Shown: positions 17,015-25,879, counted from the stretch's first letter. The stretch is 64,000 nucleotides of DNA from JASHPR01 sp963749145 (GCA_963749145.1 CAVVLN010000001.1:1240001-1304000); one strand, 5' to 3'. The notes: generated by a model from the letters alone, not told the origin. Translations and numbers: made by a program.

Positions 17015-17718
17015 CCGAGCAGGAGGGCACGCCCGTCGCCCCGGACGATCCCATGAGCGCGATGCGCGGGCAGCTCCAGGCCGTTCCCTCGCTGCAGCGA
17101 ATCGGGGCCAGCGCCAGGTTCACCGTCTCGACGGTCAGCGTGGTAGCCACCGCGCTGACGGCATTCGGGCTCGTCACCGCCGCCTGGCTGTCCGCCTACC
17201 CGGTCGTGCCGGTCCTGGCGGCCGCGGCCGCGGGCGCGGCCGGCCTCGCTTTGCTCTGCGCGCTCGTCTATGTCGCGCTTCGTCTGGAGAAGCGGAACTG
17301 GGAGAACAACGAGCTGGTCGAGAAGTGGTATCGCAACCAGTTCCGACGGGCAGGCCTCGTGGTGGCGGCTAGCTGGCTCCTGCTCGGCGCGGTGCTGCTG
17401 GCGGGCGCCGCCGGGGCCCTGGCCGTGGTGGACGCCAGCCACGCGGACACGCCGGTGCTCGGCCTGGCCGTGGCGGGCACCGGCCACCAGCGCACGGTGA
17501 CCGCCACGGTCAGCGTTGATCACCTGGCCCCCGGCACCGTCGTCAAGCTGCTGGTCAGCTCGGAAGCCGGTCAGGTCGTCATCGTCGGCGAGACCAACGC
17601 CGACGCCACCGGAACCGCGAGGCTCGACGCCTCCGTCGCGTGTGCGGCCGGCAACACCAGCTATCGCCTCGAGGTGCTGGTAAACGGCCAGCGGCGGGGG
17701 GCGCTGGCCGTCCCGTAG
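17011..17718 (+). CDS. membrane protein with external beta-rich C-terminal domain
   Basis: 235 residues from a GTG that overlaps the preceding stop. Transmembrane segments lie at about 37-58 and 61-84 and again at about 107-130 (LVVAASWLLLGAVLLAGAAG). The middle loop is charged (RLEKRNWENNELVEKWYRNQ). The last 95 residues after the third helix look like an exposed Ig-like or beta-sandwich domain (TVTATVSVDHLAPGTVVKLL, ending with VNGQRRGALAVP). It is the last gene of the 11.7-17.7 kb operon and probably anchors the complex at the membrane or senses the outside. Not a recognised family. Confidence 0.7.
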   Translation: MTEQEGTPVAPDDPMSAMRGQLQAVPSLQRIGASARFTVSTVSVVATALTAFGLVTAAWLSAYPVVPVLAAAAAGAAGLALLCALVYVALRLEKRNWENNELVEKWYRNQFRRAGLVVAASWLLLGAVLLAGAAGALAVVDASHADTPVLGLAVAGTGHQRTVTATVSVDHLAPGTVVKLLVSSEAGQVVIVGETNADATGTARLDASVACAAGNTSYRLEVLVNGQRRGALAVP

Positions 17719-17748
17719 CGCAACGTCCCCCGGCGGGCGGGCCCGGAG

Positions 17749-19334
17749 TCACAGCCTGGTGCGCAGCGCGACCTGGCTGAGTTCGGGCAGCCTCGGCTCG
17801 GCCACGCCGGCCGCCACCCGCACGCCGATCGTGACCAGCACGATGCCGTAGGCCGCGGCGCCCAGGATCAGCGCCGGCATCCGCGCCGCCGCCGGATCCG
17901 AGCGGGTGGCCACCGCGGCCACAATCACCGGCGCGACCAGCAGGCCGACGCCGATCAGGCTGCCGATGGTGCCCGCGATCCGCGGGCCCGAGTATCCGTC
18001 GGCGGGCCTGGGCACGGGGCTGCCGACCCGCCGCTCGGCCGGGTAGGGCAGGGCGGCGGTGAACACGTTGGACAGCGCCAGGCCCGCGCCAATCCCGGCC
18101 AGGTCCACCGCCGCGGCCAGGAAACCGTCCACCGGGTGCCTGGCCACGGCCGCGAGGCCGAAAGAGATCACGATGAGCAGCGGCACCGCGATCATGCCCA
18201 GCGCGATGTTCTGGCCGGAGAAGTAGGCCCGCAGCGCGCGGCGGCCACTCAGCGCCTCGGCCTCCAGCGCGAAGCTGGGCCCGCTCATCCCGATCGAGTT
18301 GGCGTGGAACACGGCGACGAACGCCGCGCCGAAGGCCGCGCTGCCGAGCAGTGCCCCGAGGTAGTGCGGGGTCAGGATGGTGCTGACCGACACGGCGACC
18401 ATGATGACCGCGGTGATGCCCCAGTAGATGAGCGAGCCGGGCTCGCGGCGCTGGTAGATCCAGAACCGGGCGGCCACCGTGCCGCGCAGGCCGTACCGCG
18501 CGAACGGCAGCACCGTGCTGCGCACCGCCGACGACTGGGTGCTGGTGTCGGCCGTCACCAGGGCGCGCGCCAGGGACCTGATCCACAGCCAGCCGAGCGC
18601 CACGATGATGGCGCCCAGCAGGGCCAGGCGCAGCAGCGCGGGGCCGACATGACCGTCCGAGGCGTCCTGGATCGCGTGCGCGGCCAGGCCCGGCGGTATC
18701 CAGCGCAACCAGGCGTCGACGCCGCCGAAGCTGGCCGGGGTCAGCTTGCCCTCGGCGGTCAGCTTCGGCACTACCTGGGCGAAGGCCTCGTACAGGGCGA
18801 AGATCGGGATGATCAGGAACGCCGCGAGGTCGCGGCCGCGGCGCGAGCGCAGCAGGTTAGCCAGGGCCGTGGTCACGAACCGGGCCAGCGTGATGCAGAA
18901 CAGCACCTGCAGCAGCACCGCCAGCACCGCGATCAGCAGGCGGCCGCGCCGCTGGCCAGGCCGACGGTCACCCCGAGCAGGCCGAGCACGTTGGCCAGCG
19001 GCCAGGCGCCGGTGGCCGAGGCGGCCAGCAGCCCGGTGGCCAGCGGGCGGGTGCGCAGCGGGTAGAGGGCCAGCGTGGCCGGGTCCAGCGTGCCGTCGAG
19101 GCCATAGGCCAGCAGCGGCAGGATCAGCCAGCCGAACGCGAACACGGTGAACACGACCGTGGTCAGGTCGACCGACGCGGCGTTGCCGCGCAGCAGGGCC
19201 AGGCCCGCGAAGGTGCCGACCGCGACCAGCCCGGCGAACAGCGTGCTGAGGATGAAGGAGACTTTGGCCTGCGTGGACGAGAGCAGCGCGTTGCGCAGCA
19301 GGCGCAGCTTCAGCTGGACGAGGAGCCGAGCCAC
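17749..19334 (-). CDS. ABC-2 type exporter permease, single-base frameshift
   Basis: Two adjacent reading frames make one permease of about 528 residues. The N-terminal part starts MARLLVQLKLRLLRNALLSS and runs to about 18935; the remainder continues LLIAVLAVLLQVLFCITLARF in the -1 frame. Restoring one C in the GCCGCC(C)TGCTG stretch near 18936-18940 gives a continuous protein with about 12 membrane helices. It would be the membrane half of an exporter with the ATPase gene at 19310, which it overlaps by 25 bases. The substrate is not evident. The disruption is probably a sequence error of the same type as at 8420, 43548 and 55460. Confidence 0.75.
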
Positions 19335-20077
19335 GACAGCCCCTCCTCGCCGAGCGCCCGCGAGCCGACCAGGTCGATGAAGGCCTGCTGCAGGGTCTTG
19401 CCGCCCCGCACCTGGTCAGTGGTACCGGACGCCACGATCCGGCCCTTGTCGATGATGGAGACGTGATCGCAGACCTGCTCGACCAGCTCCATGACGTGGC
19501 TGGAGAACAGGACGGTCGAGCCGGAGCCGACGAAGCGGGTCAGCAGCCGGCGGATCACGTCGGCGGAGACCGGGTCCACGCCCTCGAGCGGCTCGTCCAG
19601 GAACAGCACCGCGGGGTTGTGGATCAGGGCGCAGCCCAAGGTGGCCTTCCTGCGCATGCCGGTGGAGTAGTCGGCGACCAGCCGCCGGGCGTCGGCGGTC
19701 AGGTCCAGCACGTCCAGCAGCTGCGCGGCCCGCGAGCGCACCTCGGCCACCGGCAGGCCGCGCAGCCGCCCGGCGTACTCCAGCAGTTCCTCCCCGCTGA
19801 GCCGCTCGAACAGCCGGGCCTCGGCCGGCACCACCCCGATGACCGCCTTGGCGGCGGGCGGGTCGGCCCACACGTCCAGCCCGGTGACCAGCACCTGGCC
19901 GCCGTCCGGCCGCAGCAGGCCGGTCATCATCGACAGGGATGTGGTCTTCCCCGCGCCGTTCGGCCCGACCAGCCCGGCGCAGGAACCCGCCGCGATCTCC
20001 AGGTCTATGCCGGCCACGGCCTCCTTCGCGCCAAAGCTCTTGCGCAGCCCGCGCACCACGATGGCTGGCTCGCCCAT
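19310..20077 (-). CDS. ABC transporter ATP-binding protein
   Basis: 255 residues. Walker A GPNGAGKTT (38-46), ABC signature YSTGM (137-141; canonical LSGGQ is degenerate as in many exporter ATPases), Walker B VLFLDEP (157-163), and the H-loop in VLFSSHVMELVEQ. It powers the permease encoded immediately downstream, as the gene ends 25 bases inside the permease coding region. CcmA/NatA-type exporters with this layout usually move lipids, antibiotics or ions outward, but no substrate can be assigned here. Confidence 0.9.
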   Translation of the reverse strand: MGEPAIVVRGLRKSFGAKEAVAGIDLEIAAGSCAGLVGPNGAGKTTSLSMMTGLLRPDGGQVLVTGLDVWADPPAAKAVIGVVPAEARLFERLSGEELLEYAGRLRGLPVAEVRSRAAQLLDVLDLTADARRLVADYSTGMRRKATLGCALIHNPAVLFLDEPLEGVDPVSADVIRRLLTRFVGSGSTVLFSSHVMELVEQVCDHVSIIDKGRIVASGTTDQVRGGKTLQQAFIDLVGSRALGEEGLSWLGSSSS

Positions 20078-20154
20078 GTCCGCCTCCTCGACCGACAGGC
20101 CAAGCCTACGGGCAGCCGGCGCCGCGTCCTCCCGCCACTGGCCGCGGCGGGCCG

Positions 20155-21108
20155 TCAGGGCACCTCCCGCCCGGCGGCGAGGTCCTCGTCCACGACCAGG
20201 ACGAGCTTGCCCTGAGTATGGCCGCGCTCCACCTCGCGGTGCGCCTGCGCGGCCTCGTGCCAGTAGTAGAGCGCCTGCACGGTGACCGACAGCGACCCGT
20301 CGGCGAACCAGGGGGCCATCCGGATCAGGCGGGTTCCGCTCGGCTGGCCGTCATACTGCTGCCAGCGGACCCGCCCGGCGCCGGCCGCCCCGGGGACCTC
20401 GGCGTGCACGGGCGTGGCCACGAGCGCCCCCTCGCGGGCCGCGCGCGCCGCGCCGTCCAGGGTCGGGGCGGCGCAGGCCAGCACCCGCTCCGCTCCCCCG
20501 CCGGTCACATCGCGAACCTGCTCCGGCCAGTCGGGCCTGGTATGGTCGACGACCACCGCCGCGCCCAGCCGGTGCAGGAACTCATGGTGCTGCGGGCTGG
20601 CCGTGGCCACGACCAAGGCACCCAGGATGCGGGCGATCTGCACCGCGAAGTGGCCGAGACCGCCCGCGCCCGCCGTGATCAGCACGCGGTCGCCGGGGCC
20701 GATGCCCAGCACGTCGGTCAGCCCCTGCTCGGCGGTCAGCGCGTCGACCGGCACCGCGGCCGCGTCGGTGACCGGCAGCCCGGCCGGGATCGGCGCCAGC
20801 CGCTCCACGGGACAGGTCAGGTACTGGGCGTAGCAGCCGGTCAGGCCCGGGTAGCCGTAGACCGGCGCCCCGTCGTCCAGGGCGGCGTCCGCGCCGGTGT
20901 CGCCCACCACCACCCCGGCGAACTCGCCGCCCGGCACGTAGGGCAGGCCGCCGGACCAGCCGCCGGCGCGCAGGGCGGCGTCCCAGGGGCCGACGCCGGC
21001 CGCGAGCACCCGGACGAGCACCTCGCCCGGCCCGGGCTGCGGCAGGGGGGCCTCGCCGACCTGCAGCACCTCGGGCCCGCCCAGCCGTTTCACCATGATT
21101 ACCTGCAT
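20155..21108 (-). CDS. NADPH:quinone oxidoreductase-like MDR enzyme
   Basis: 317 residues starting MQVIMVKRLGGPEVLQVGEA, the opening of zinc-independent quinone oxidoreductases of the medium-chain dehydrogenase superfamily. The GroES-like domain spans 1-125; the Rossmann motif is AGAGGLGHFAVQIARILGA near 145-163. No structural zinc cysteine cluster is present. The likely reaction is NAD(P)H-dependent reduction of quinones or activated alkenes. AAGGGAGC lies about ten bases before the ATG. The 66 bp to the divergent SnoaL-like gene hold the shared promoter region. Confidence 0.85.
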   Translation of the reverse strand: MQVIMVKRLGGPEVLQVGEAPLPQPGPGEVLVRVLAAGVGPWDAALRAGGWSGGLPYVPGGEFAGVVVGDTGADAALDDGAPVYGYPGLTGCYAQYLTCPVERLAPIPAGLPVTDAAAVPVDALTAEQGLTDVLGIGPGDRVLITAGAGGLGHFAVQIARILGALVVATASPQHHEFLHRLGAAVVVDHTRPDWPEQVRDVTGGGAERVLACAAPTLDGAARAAREGALVATPVHAEVPGAAGAGRVRWQQYDGQPSGTRLIRMAPWFADGSLSVTVQALYYWHEAAQAHREVERGHTQGKLVLVVDEDLAAGREVP

Positions 21109-21174
21109 CGCCGCTGCGCTCCCTTCGTGTGCCGGTGAAACAATAGCCACCCGCCCGCGAGCAAGGGGGTAGCG

Positions 21175-22005
21175 ATGCCGTGGTTCCCTGACTTCGTCGG
21201 CGCCGTGGAGCTGGCCCGGTCGCAGACCCGGGCCGCGGGCCAGGCTGATCCGGTCGCGCAGTACCTCACCGCGCTGAGCCAGCGCGACCCCCGCCTGCTG
21301 GAGAACACGTGGCCCGGCGAGGTCGTGATCTACGACCCGCGCGCGGGCGTGATCCGCGGCCACGGGCCGCTGCGGCGGTTCGTCAGCAAGAACCGGTCCT
21401 GGCTGGCCGGGCTCAGCGCCCGGACCGAGACCGTGGCCGCCACTGTCGTCGGCCGCCGGGCCGTGGTCGAACTGATGGCGCACCTGACCCTGGACGGGCG
21501 GGAGGTGGCCTGGCCGGTGGCGGTCGTCGCCGACTCCCCCGATGACCTGTCGGTGGTGTTCCGCACCTACTGCAGCCAGCGGCCGGTGTTCGGGCACCAC
21601 TATGTCCGGCCGCCGATTCTCGGGCCCGGCCCCGCCCGTCCCGGTGATGTCGTCGGCCGTTACCAGGCCGCGCTGGCGGCCGGCGACGCCGAGGCGATCG
21701 TGCGCACCTTCGCGGCGGACGGGTACTTCCGCGAGCCCGCCGGCCCGGGCTACACCTACCGCGGCGCCGGCCAGCTCCGCTCGCTGTTCGCCGCGTTCTT
21801 CAGCGCGGGCGGCGGCATCGGCCTGCAGCACTGCGTGGTGACCGACGACGGCGTGCGCTGCGCCCTGGAGTACAACTGCGTCCGCTGGGGCCGCCACGAC
21901 CTGCCGGCCCAGGCGGGAATCGCCGTCTACGAGCGCGCGCCGGACGGGCTGCTGGCCGCGGCCCGCGTGTATGACGACGTCCAGCCGCCCGGCTCGGGAG
22001 AATGA
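21175..22005 (+). CDS. tandem SnoaL-like (NTF2-fold) protein
   Basis: 276 residues with two NTF2/SnoaL-like halves: residues about 26-145 (PVAQYLTALSQRDPRLLENTW, GVIRGHGPLRRFV) and about 160-270 (VVGRYQAALAAGDAEAIVRTF, YRGAGQLRSLFAAFF). Each half keeps the helix-then-beta pattern of cone-shaped NTF2 folds; no catalytic residues can be assigned. Such proteins act as isomerases, cyclases or ligand binders. The stop overlaps the SDR start by four bases, so the two probably work on one small-molecule substrate. Confidence 0.7.
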   Translation: MPWFPDFVGAVELARSQTRAAGQADPVAQYLTALSQRDPRLLENTWPGEVVIYDPRAGVIRGHGPLRRFVSKNRSWLAGLSARTETVAATVVGRRAVVELMAHLTLDGREVAWPVAVVADSPDDLSVVFRTYCSQRPVFGHHYVRPPILGPGPARPGDVVGRYQAALAAGDAEAIVRTFAADGYFREPAGPGYTYRGAGQLRSLFAAFFSAGGGIGLQHCVVTDDGVRCALEYNCVRWGRHDLPAQAGIAVYERAPDGLLAAARVYDDVQPPGSGE

Positions 22006-22727
22006 CCACCATGCCGGAACGCGGACCGCGGGTCGCCATCATCACCGGAGGCTCTCAGGGCATCGGCGCCGCCCTGGTGGCCGGGTACCGCCGGCAGGGC
22101 TGGGCGGTGGTGGCCAACGCCCGCGCGATCAAGCCATCCGGCGACCCGGACGTGCTCGCCGTGCCCGGCGACGTGTCGCAGCCCGCCACCGCCGAGCGGA
22201 TCGTCGGCACGGCGCTCGAACGCTTCGGACGCCTCGACACCCTGGTCAACAACGCGGGCGTGTTCATGTCCAAGCCGTTCACCGAGTACACAGCGGACGA
22301 CTACGCGCTCATGGTCGGCGTCAACCTCACCGGGTTCTTCTGGCTGACCCAGCGCGTTATCGCGCAGATGACGCGCAGCCACGGCGGCCACGTCGTGAAC
22401 ATCACCACGACGCTGGTCGATTACGCGAGTTCGCAGGCGCCCTCGGCGCTGACCTCACTGACCAAGGGCGGCCTGGCCGCGGTGACCAGGGCCCTGGCCG
22501 TTGAGTACGCCTCGCGTGGCATCCGGGTCAACGCGGTCTCGCCGGGCATCATCCAGACGCCGATGCACCCGCCGGACAGCTACGACGAACTCGGTGACCA
22601 GCTGCCCCCGCTCGGGCGCGTCGGCCAGGTCGGCGACATCGTGGACGGCATCCTGTTCCTGGAGGCATCGCCCTACATCACCGGCGAGATCCTGCACATC
22701 GACGGCGGCCAGATCGCCGGTCACTGA
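22002..22727 (+). CDS. SDR family protein lacking the catalytic tyrosine
   Basis: 241 residues. Cofactor motif TGGSQGIG (15-22), NNAGVF around residue 82, and the C-terminal INAV/SPGIIQTPM block. At the YxxxK position the sequence reads SALTSLTKGG, so lysine is kept but tyrosine is threonine. The same tyrosine-less sequence is familiar from a subgroup of bacterial SDRs, so this is probably a family property and not damage. The reaction is uncertain. Coupled by ATGA overlap to the SnoaL-like gene; convergent with the TetR gene. Confidence 0.8.
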   Translation: MTTMPERGPRVAIITGGSQGIGAALVAGYRRQGWAVVANARAIKPSGDPDVLAVPGDVSQPATAERIVGTALERFGRLDTLVNNAGVFMSKPFTEYTADDYALMVGVNLTGFFWLTQRVIAQMTRSHGGHVVNITTTLVDYASSQAPSALTSLTKGGLAAVTRALAVEYASRGIRVNAVSPGIIQTPMHPPDSYDELGDQLPPLGRVGQVGDIVDGILFLEASPYITGEILHIDGGQIAGH

Positions 22728-22739
22728 CCGCTCCGGCTG

Positions 22740-23561
22740 TCAGCCGTCAGTTCCCCGGCAGGCCAGCCGGTCCAGGGCCTGCCTCCCGTCGGTGCCGCTG
22801 CGGTCGGCGTCGATGACGCCGAGAATCACGGCGAGCACGGTATCGGCGAAGATGCCCGCACCTTCCCACCGTGAGGCCGGGTAGTCCTCGGGCATGATCC
22901 GGTAGCGCAGCAGGAAGCCGTCCAGAACGGCCTGCAGCGCCAGCGCCAGCCGGTACGGCGTCCACCCCGGCCGCAGCACGAGGCCCAGGTCGGCGAGGAG
23001 CGCGGCGTAACCGTCGGCCCAGGCCGTGATCCCGTCGCGCATGGCCGGCTTGAGCGCTTCCCACAGCGACGGGTGCTGGGTGAGTAACGGGCCGATGTGC
23101 AGGGTCAGGTAGCTGCGCGGATGGCGCTGGAGCGAGGCGAGCAGGCCGTCCGCGATGCGGATCACGTCCTGGGAGAATGGCGCGGGCGACGTGGCGGTGC
23201 CGGGCACCTGCTGAGCCTGGTCGTTGGGCGCCTCGGGCACCTCGTCGTAGACCAGGGCGTACACCACCGCGTCGGGCAGGAACTCCTCGCGCGTGGGCCA
23301 GCGGTTGAAGAACGCCTTCCGGCTGGCCCCGGCGCTGCCCCCGGCGGCCGCCATGCGGATCACGTCCTCGGTCCTGAGCCACTCCAGCGCCGCGGGGAAG
23401 CGGATCGACCGCAGCCGGGCCGGCCGCGCATCGCCGGGCTGATCGTCGAGATAGGCGTCGATCAGCTGCGTCGCCGCCCGCAGGAATTGCTGGCCGGTCG
23501 CATCATGGCGGGACGCCGCAGGGCGGGGGCTCATGGGCACATCCGAATCATCGCCTGTCAC
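22740..23561 (-). CDS. TetR-like transcriptional regulator
   Basis: 273 residues. The helix-turn-helix is in residues about 55-105 (LEWLRTEDVIRMAAAGGSAG, ASRKAFFNRWPTREEFLPDA), matching the KxxFYxxFxxKxxL type with FFNRWPTREEF. The C-terminal ligand domain is helical (LQRHPRSYLTLHIGPLLTQH). An internal ATG at 23534 (MSPRPAASRHDAT) is an alternative start. The target is unknown; the adjacent convergent SnoaL-SDR pair and the divergent small gene at 23724 are candidates. Confidence 0.72.
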   Translation of the reverse strand: MTGDDSDVPMSPRPAASRHDATGQQFLRAATQLIDAYLDDQPGDARPARLRSIRFPAALEWLRTEDVIRMAAAGGSAGASRKAFFNRWPTREEFLPDAVVYALVYDEVPEAPNDQAQQVPGTATSPAPFSQDVIRIADGLLASLQRHPRSYLTLHIGPLLTQHPSLWEALKPAMRDGITAWADGYAALLADLGLVLRPGWTPYRLALALQAVLDGFLLRYRIMPEDYPASRWEGAGIFADTVLAVILGVIDADRSGTDGRQALDRLACRGTDG

Positions 23562-23723
23562 TCCAATGGCAGCCGGGCTTGATAGGGGACTCAGCTGTCT
23601 CCTTACGCTTTCACCCTACTGAGTCACCATGTCGCCCGGAGTTAGCTACCGTTATCGGCACGCTTGGGCAGTCCTGCGCTTATGCTGGCGCACCGGATTG
23701 CGCCGTGCGTAAGAAGGGGGGAA

Positions 23724-23876
23724 ATGGCGGCCAGAGGCTGCCGACGGGATAAGGAGCTGTGCACCTGCCCGGTGTGCCACGGTAATACGTACGTTCCTTA
23801 TGCCTTCGGCGATGGCATTGGCCGCGACGGCACAGGGCTCCCGGGCGCGCACGACGGCGGGAATGGGAATCGCTGA
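23724..23876 (+). CDS. possible 50-residue CxxC protein
   Basis: ATG directly preceded by AAGGGGGG. It encodes MAARGCRRDKELCTCPVCHG and a glycine-rich tail. The CTCPVCHGN stretch resembles a zinc-knuckle half (CxxCxG) as in DnaJ-type fingers, but only one CxxC pair plus two nearby cysteines are present. Short and without coding partners. It could be a genuine microprotein; I am unsure. Confidence 0.35.
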   Translation: MAARGCRRDKELCTCPVCHGNTYVPYAFGDGIGRDGTGLPGAHDGGNGNR

Positions 23877-23897
23877 CGATTCTCGCCGGGAGGCCGC

Positions 23898-23950
23898 CGG
23901 GCTTTAGCCCGTCCGCCCCGTCCCCGGGGAGGGAGGGGACGGGGCGGACG
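23898..23950. terminator. double hairpin, probable bidirectional terminator
   Basis: A small hairpin CGGGC-TTTA-GCCCG (23898-23911) runs into a very strong one with perfect 16-bp arms (23910-23925 and 23935-23950, CGTCCGCCCCGTCCCC and its complement) around a 9-nt purine loop. It lies between the end of the small gene at 23876 and the end of the convergent 47-residue gene at 24040. Confidence 0.7.
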
Positions 23951-24039
23951 CCGCGCCTGCCGGCCCGCCCCGGGCGGCGGGCGGACTGGTCCTCGGTCAG
24001 CCCGTGAGGCACGACCGGCCGCCCGCGCGGAACTCCTCG

Positions 24040-24183
24040 CTACCCGCCGGGCCGGGGCACCAGGCGGATGACCGGCAGCTCCCGGTCGGTCTTCAGCTGA
24101 TACTTGGCGAAACGGGGGGCGGCGGCGATGATCTGCTGCCAGGCCTCGGCGCCACGGGTTCCCGCCGGGGTATCGAAACTCAT
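24040..24183 (-). CDS. 47-residue protein coupled to the PPOX gene
   Basis: Encodes MSFDTPAGTRGAEAWQQIIA and ends with LPVIRLVPRPGG. The ATG overlaps the TGA of the preceding PPOX gene (ATGA), which is the main reason to call it. No domain recognised; mostly one helix then a proline-rich tail. Either a co-translated microprotein partner of the PPOX protein or the remnant of a longer gene. Confidence 0.5.
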   Translation of the reverse strand: MSFDTPAGTRGAEAWQQIIAAAPRFAKYQLKTDRELPVIRLVPRPGG

Positions 24184-24608
24184 GTGACCTCTCCCGGAAC
24201 GTGGTGATGGACGGTGCGCCGGACACCGACCTCGCGGTCGTGGGTGAATGGCTGCCCGTCCAGGTTGAAGCTCCACGAGATGGCGGGCGTGATCCGCATG
24301 TAGCTGCCCGGCCCGAACCGGCCCGGGCGTTCGACGAGTTCGGCGACGCCGTAGATCCGCAGGTAGCGCGGTGTCCACGGATCCGCGGACACCAGGTCGT
24401 CGATGACGATGGCGATCTTGGTGTTCCCGGCCCGCACGTTACGGAACTTCCGGGTCCTGGCCGGATCGAAGCCGCCCACGTACACGTGCGTGCCGTCGAA
24501 CTCGAACCCCACCGGCGCCACGTCCGGCTGGCCGTCGGCCGAGACCGTGGCGATGCGGGCCAGCCGCTGGGACTGCAGGTAGTTGATCTCTTCCTCGCTG
24601 AAGGACAT
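24180..24608 (-). CDS. PPOX-class F420-dependent protein
   Basis: 142 residues of the pyridoxamine 5'-phosphate oxidase-like split-barrel fold: LQSQRLARIATVSADGQPDVAPVGFEFDG is the family's opening beta-hairpin block, followed by RKFRNVRAGNTKIAIVIDDLV. The length and motif fit the F420-binding actinobacterial subgroup rather than FMN enzymes, though cofactor choice cannot be proven from sequence. It would reduce or bind a small flavin or quinone-like substrate. It is followed by a coupled 47-residue gene. The upstream region carries only a half match (TCACCC) to the palindrome. Confidence 0.82.
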   Translation of the reverse strand: MSFSEEEINYLQSQRLARIATVSADGQPDVAPVGFEFDGTHVYVGGFDPARTRKFRNVRAGNTKIAIVIDDLVSADPWTPRYLRIYGVAELVERPGRFGPGSYMRITPAISWSFNLDGQPFTHDREVGVRRTVHHHVPGEVT

Positions 24609-24749
24609 CCCTGGCCCTCTCTCCTCACGTCATGACCTGCCACGAACCACGATCGTTAATGTAGTCACCCGGTGCCGGGCGTCGTCCTGCTCCGATCATC
24701 GCTGACGGTCATCCGCCCGGCGACAACCTGACCGATCACGGGAGGAATC

Positions 24750-25514
24750 ATGGCCACCGCCACCACCAGTGCTATCCCCCAGCGCGAGCCGGAACTGCCC
24801 GGGCAGACGGTCGTCGTCATCGGCGGCAGCGCCGGCATCGGGCTGGAAACCGCCCGGCGGGCCCGCGCCGAGAGCGCCGACGTCATCCTCACCGGCCGCG
24901 ACCCCGGCCGCCTCGAGCAGGCCGCGGCCGAACTCGGCGCGCGGAGCACCGCCGCCTTCGACGCCACCGATGGGGCCGCGCTCGACCGGTTCTTCGGCGA
25001 CCTGCCGGGACCGATCGACCACGTGATGGTCACGGGCCCCGGCCCGTACTACGCGCTCCTGGCCGACCTGGACCGCGAGCGGGCGCACCGCGACTTCGAC
25101 GATCACCTCTGGCTGGCCATCGCCGTGGCCCAGCAGGCCGTCGGCCGGGTGCGGGCCGGCGGCACGCTGCTGTTCATGGCCGGGACCGGCGGCCGCAGCC
25201 GGGGACCCGGGCAGTCGCTGATCGCGGTGGCCAGCGCGGCGCTGCCCGCCCTGATCGCCAACCTGGCGGTCGAGATCGCGCCGGTCCGGGTCAACCTCAT
25301 CGCCGCCGGCTTCGTTGACACCCCGCTGTCCGCGTCGCTGCTCGGCGACGGCCTCGATCAGCGCCGCGCCCAGCTCCGGGCCACGCTCCCGATCGGGCGG
25401 GTGGTCGGGCCGGCCGACGTCGCCGCCCTCGCCGTGCACATCATGACCAACACCGCCCTGACCGGCGCGACCTACGACATCGACGGCGGCGAGCAGCTTG
25501 TCGCCGGAGCGTGA
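24750..25514 (+). CDS. SDR family protein without catalytic YxxxK
   Basis: 254 residues. Rossmann motif GGSAGIGLE near residue 25, TGRDP for cofactor choice (NADP-like arginine), and a C-terminal IDGGEQL typical of classical SDRs. The active-site stretch reads GPGQSLIAVASAALPALIAN, with neither the tyrosine nor the lysine. It therefore belongs to the divergent SDR set, probably non-catalytic or using another mechanism. It follows an ATG with GGGAGGAATC upstream. No operon partner; the next features are on the other strand. Confidence 0.78.
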   Translation: MATATTSAIPQREPELPGQTVVVIGGSAGIGLETARRARAESADVILTGRDPGRLEQAAAELGARSTAAFDATDGAALDRFFGDLPGPIDHVMVTGPGPYYALLADLDRERAHRDFDDHLWLAIAVAQQAVGRVRAGGTLLFMAGTGGRSRGPGQSLIAVASAALPALIANLAVEIAPVRVNLIAAGFVDTPLSASLLGDGLDQRRAQLRATLPIGRVVGPADVAALAVHIMTNTALTGATYDIDGGEQLVAGA

Positions 25515-25557
25515 ATCATGAACGGCCTGAGCCGCCGACCGGCCGGGACCCGCCCGG

Positions 25558-25823
25558 TCAGCGCACGTCGCCCGCGGCCTCCTGGACGGCCTGGTCGATG
25601 TCCCTCGGGCTCACGTGGAGTTCCCGGGCAACGTGCTTTTCTGCTTTCAGCGCGGCCTTGTCCAGAGCCTGCTCCACCTTGCTCTCGCCGACGATCACCA
25701 GGGCCGCCTGCCCGGCATCGCCCCGGCGGAGTGCAGGTCCTTCACCACTCGGTAGTCGTCCCGGGCCTCCGCCACGTCGGGATACGTACCGATATAGACG
25801 AATACTGATTCCGGCTTGGCCAT
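25558..25823 (-). pseudogene. DUF1269-like gene with the middle deleted
   Basis: The N-terminal piece reads MAKPESVFVYIGTYPDVAEA then DDYRVVKDLHSAGA, the opening of DUF1269-type proteins. It then runs out of frame into the family's C-terminal piece (QAALVIVGESKVEQALDKAA and KHVARELHVSPRDIDQAVQE). The central glycine-rich hydrophobic domain, normally about 60-90 residues, is missing. The junction lies at the GCCGGGGCGATGCCGGG stretch, with GCCGGG repeated on both sides, as expected for a deletion between short repeats. A misassembly would look the same. Confidence 0.65.
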
Positions 25824-25879
25824 GCCTGTCCCCCCTGATCGGTGCGGATGTCACCCGGGCCAGCGCGGCCGCGGACCCG

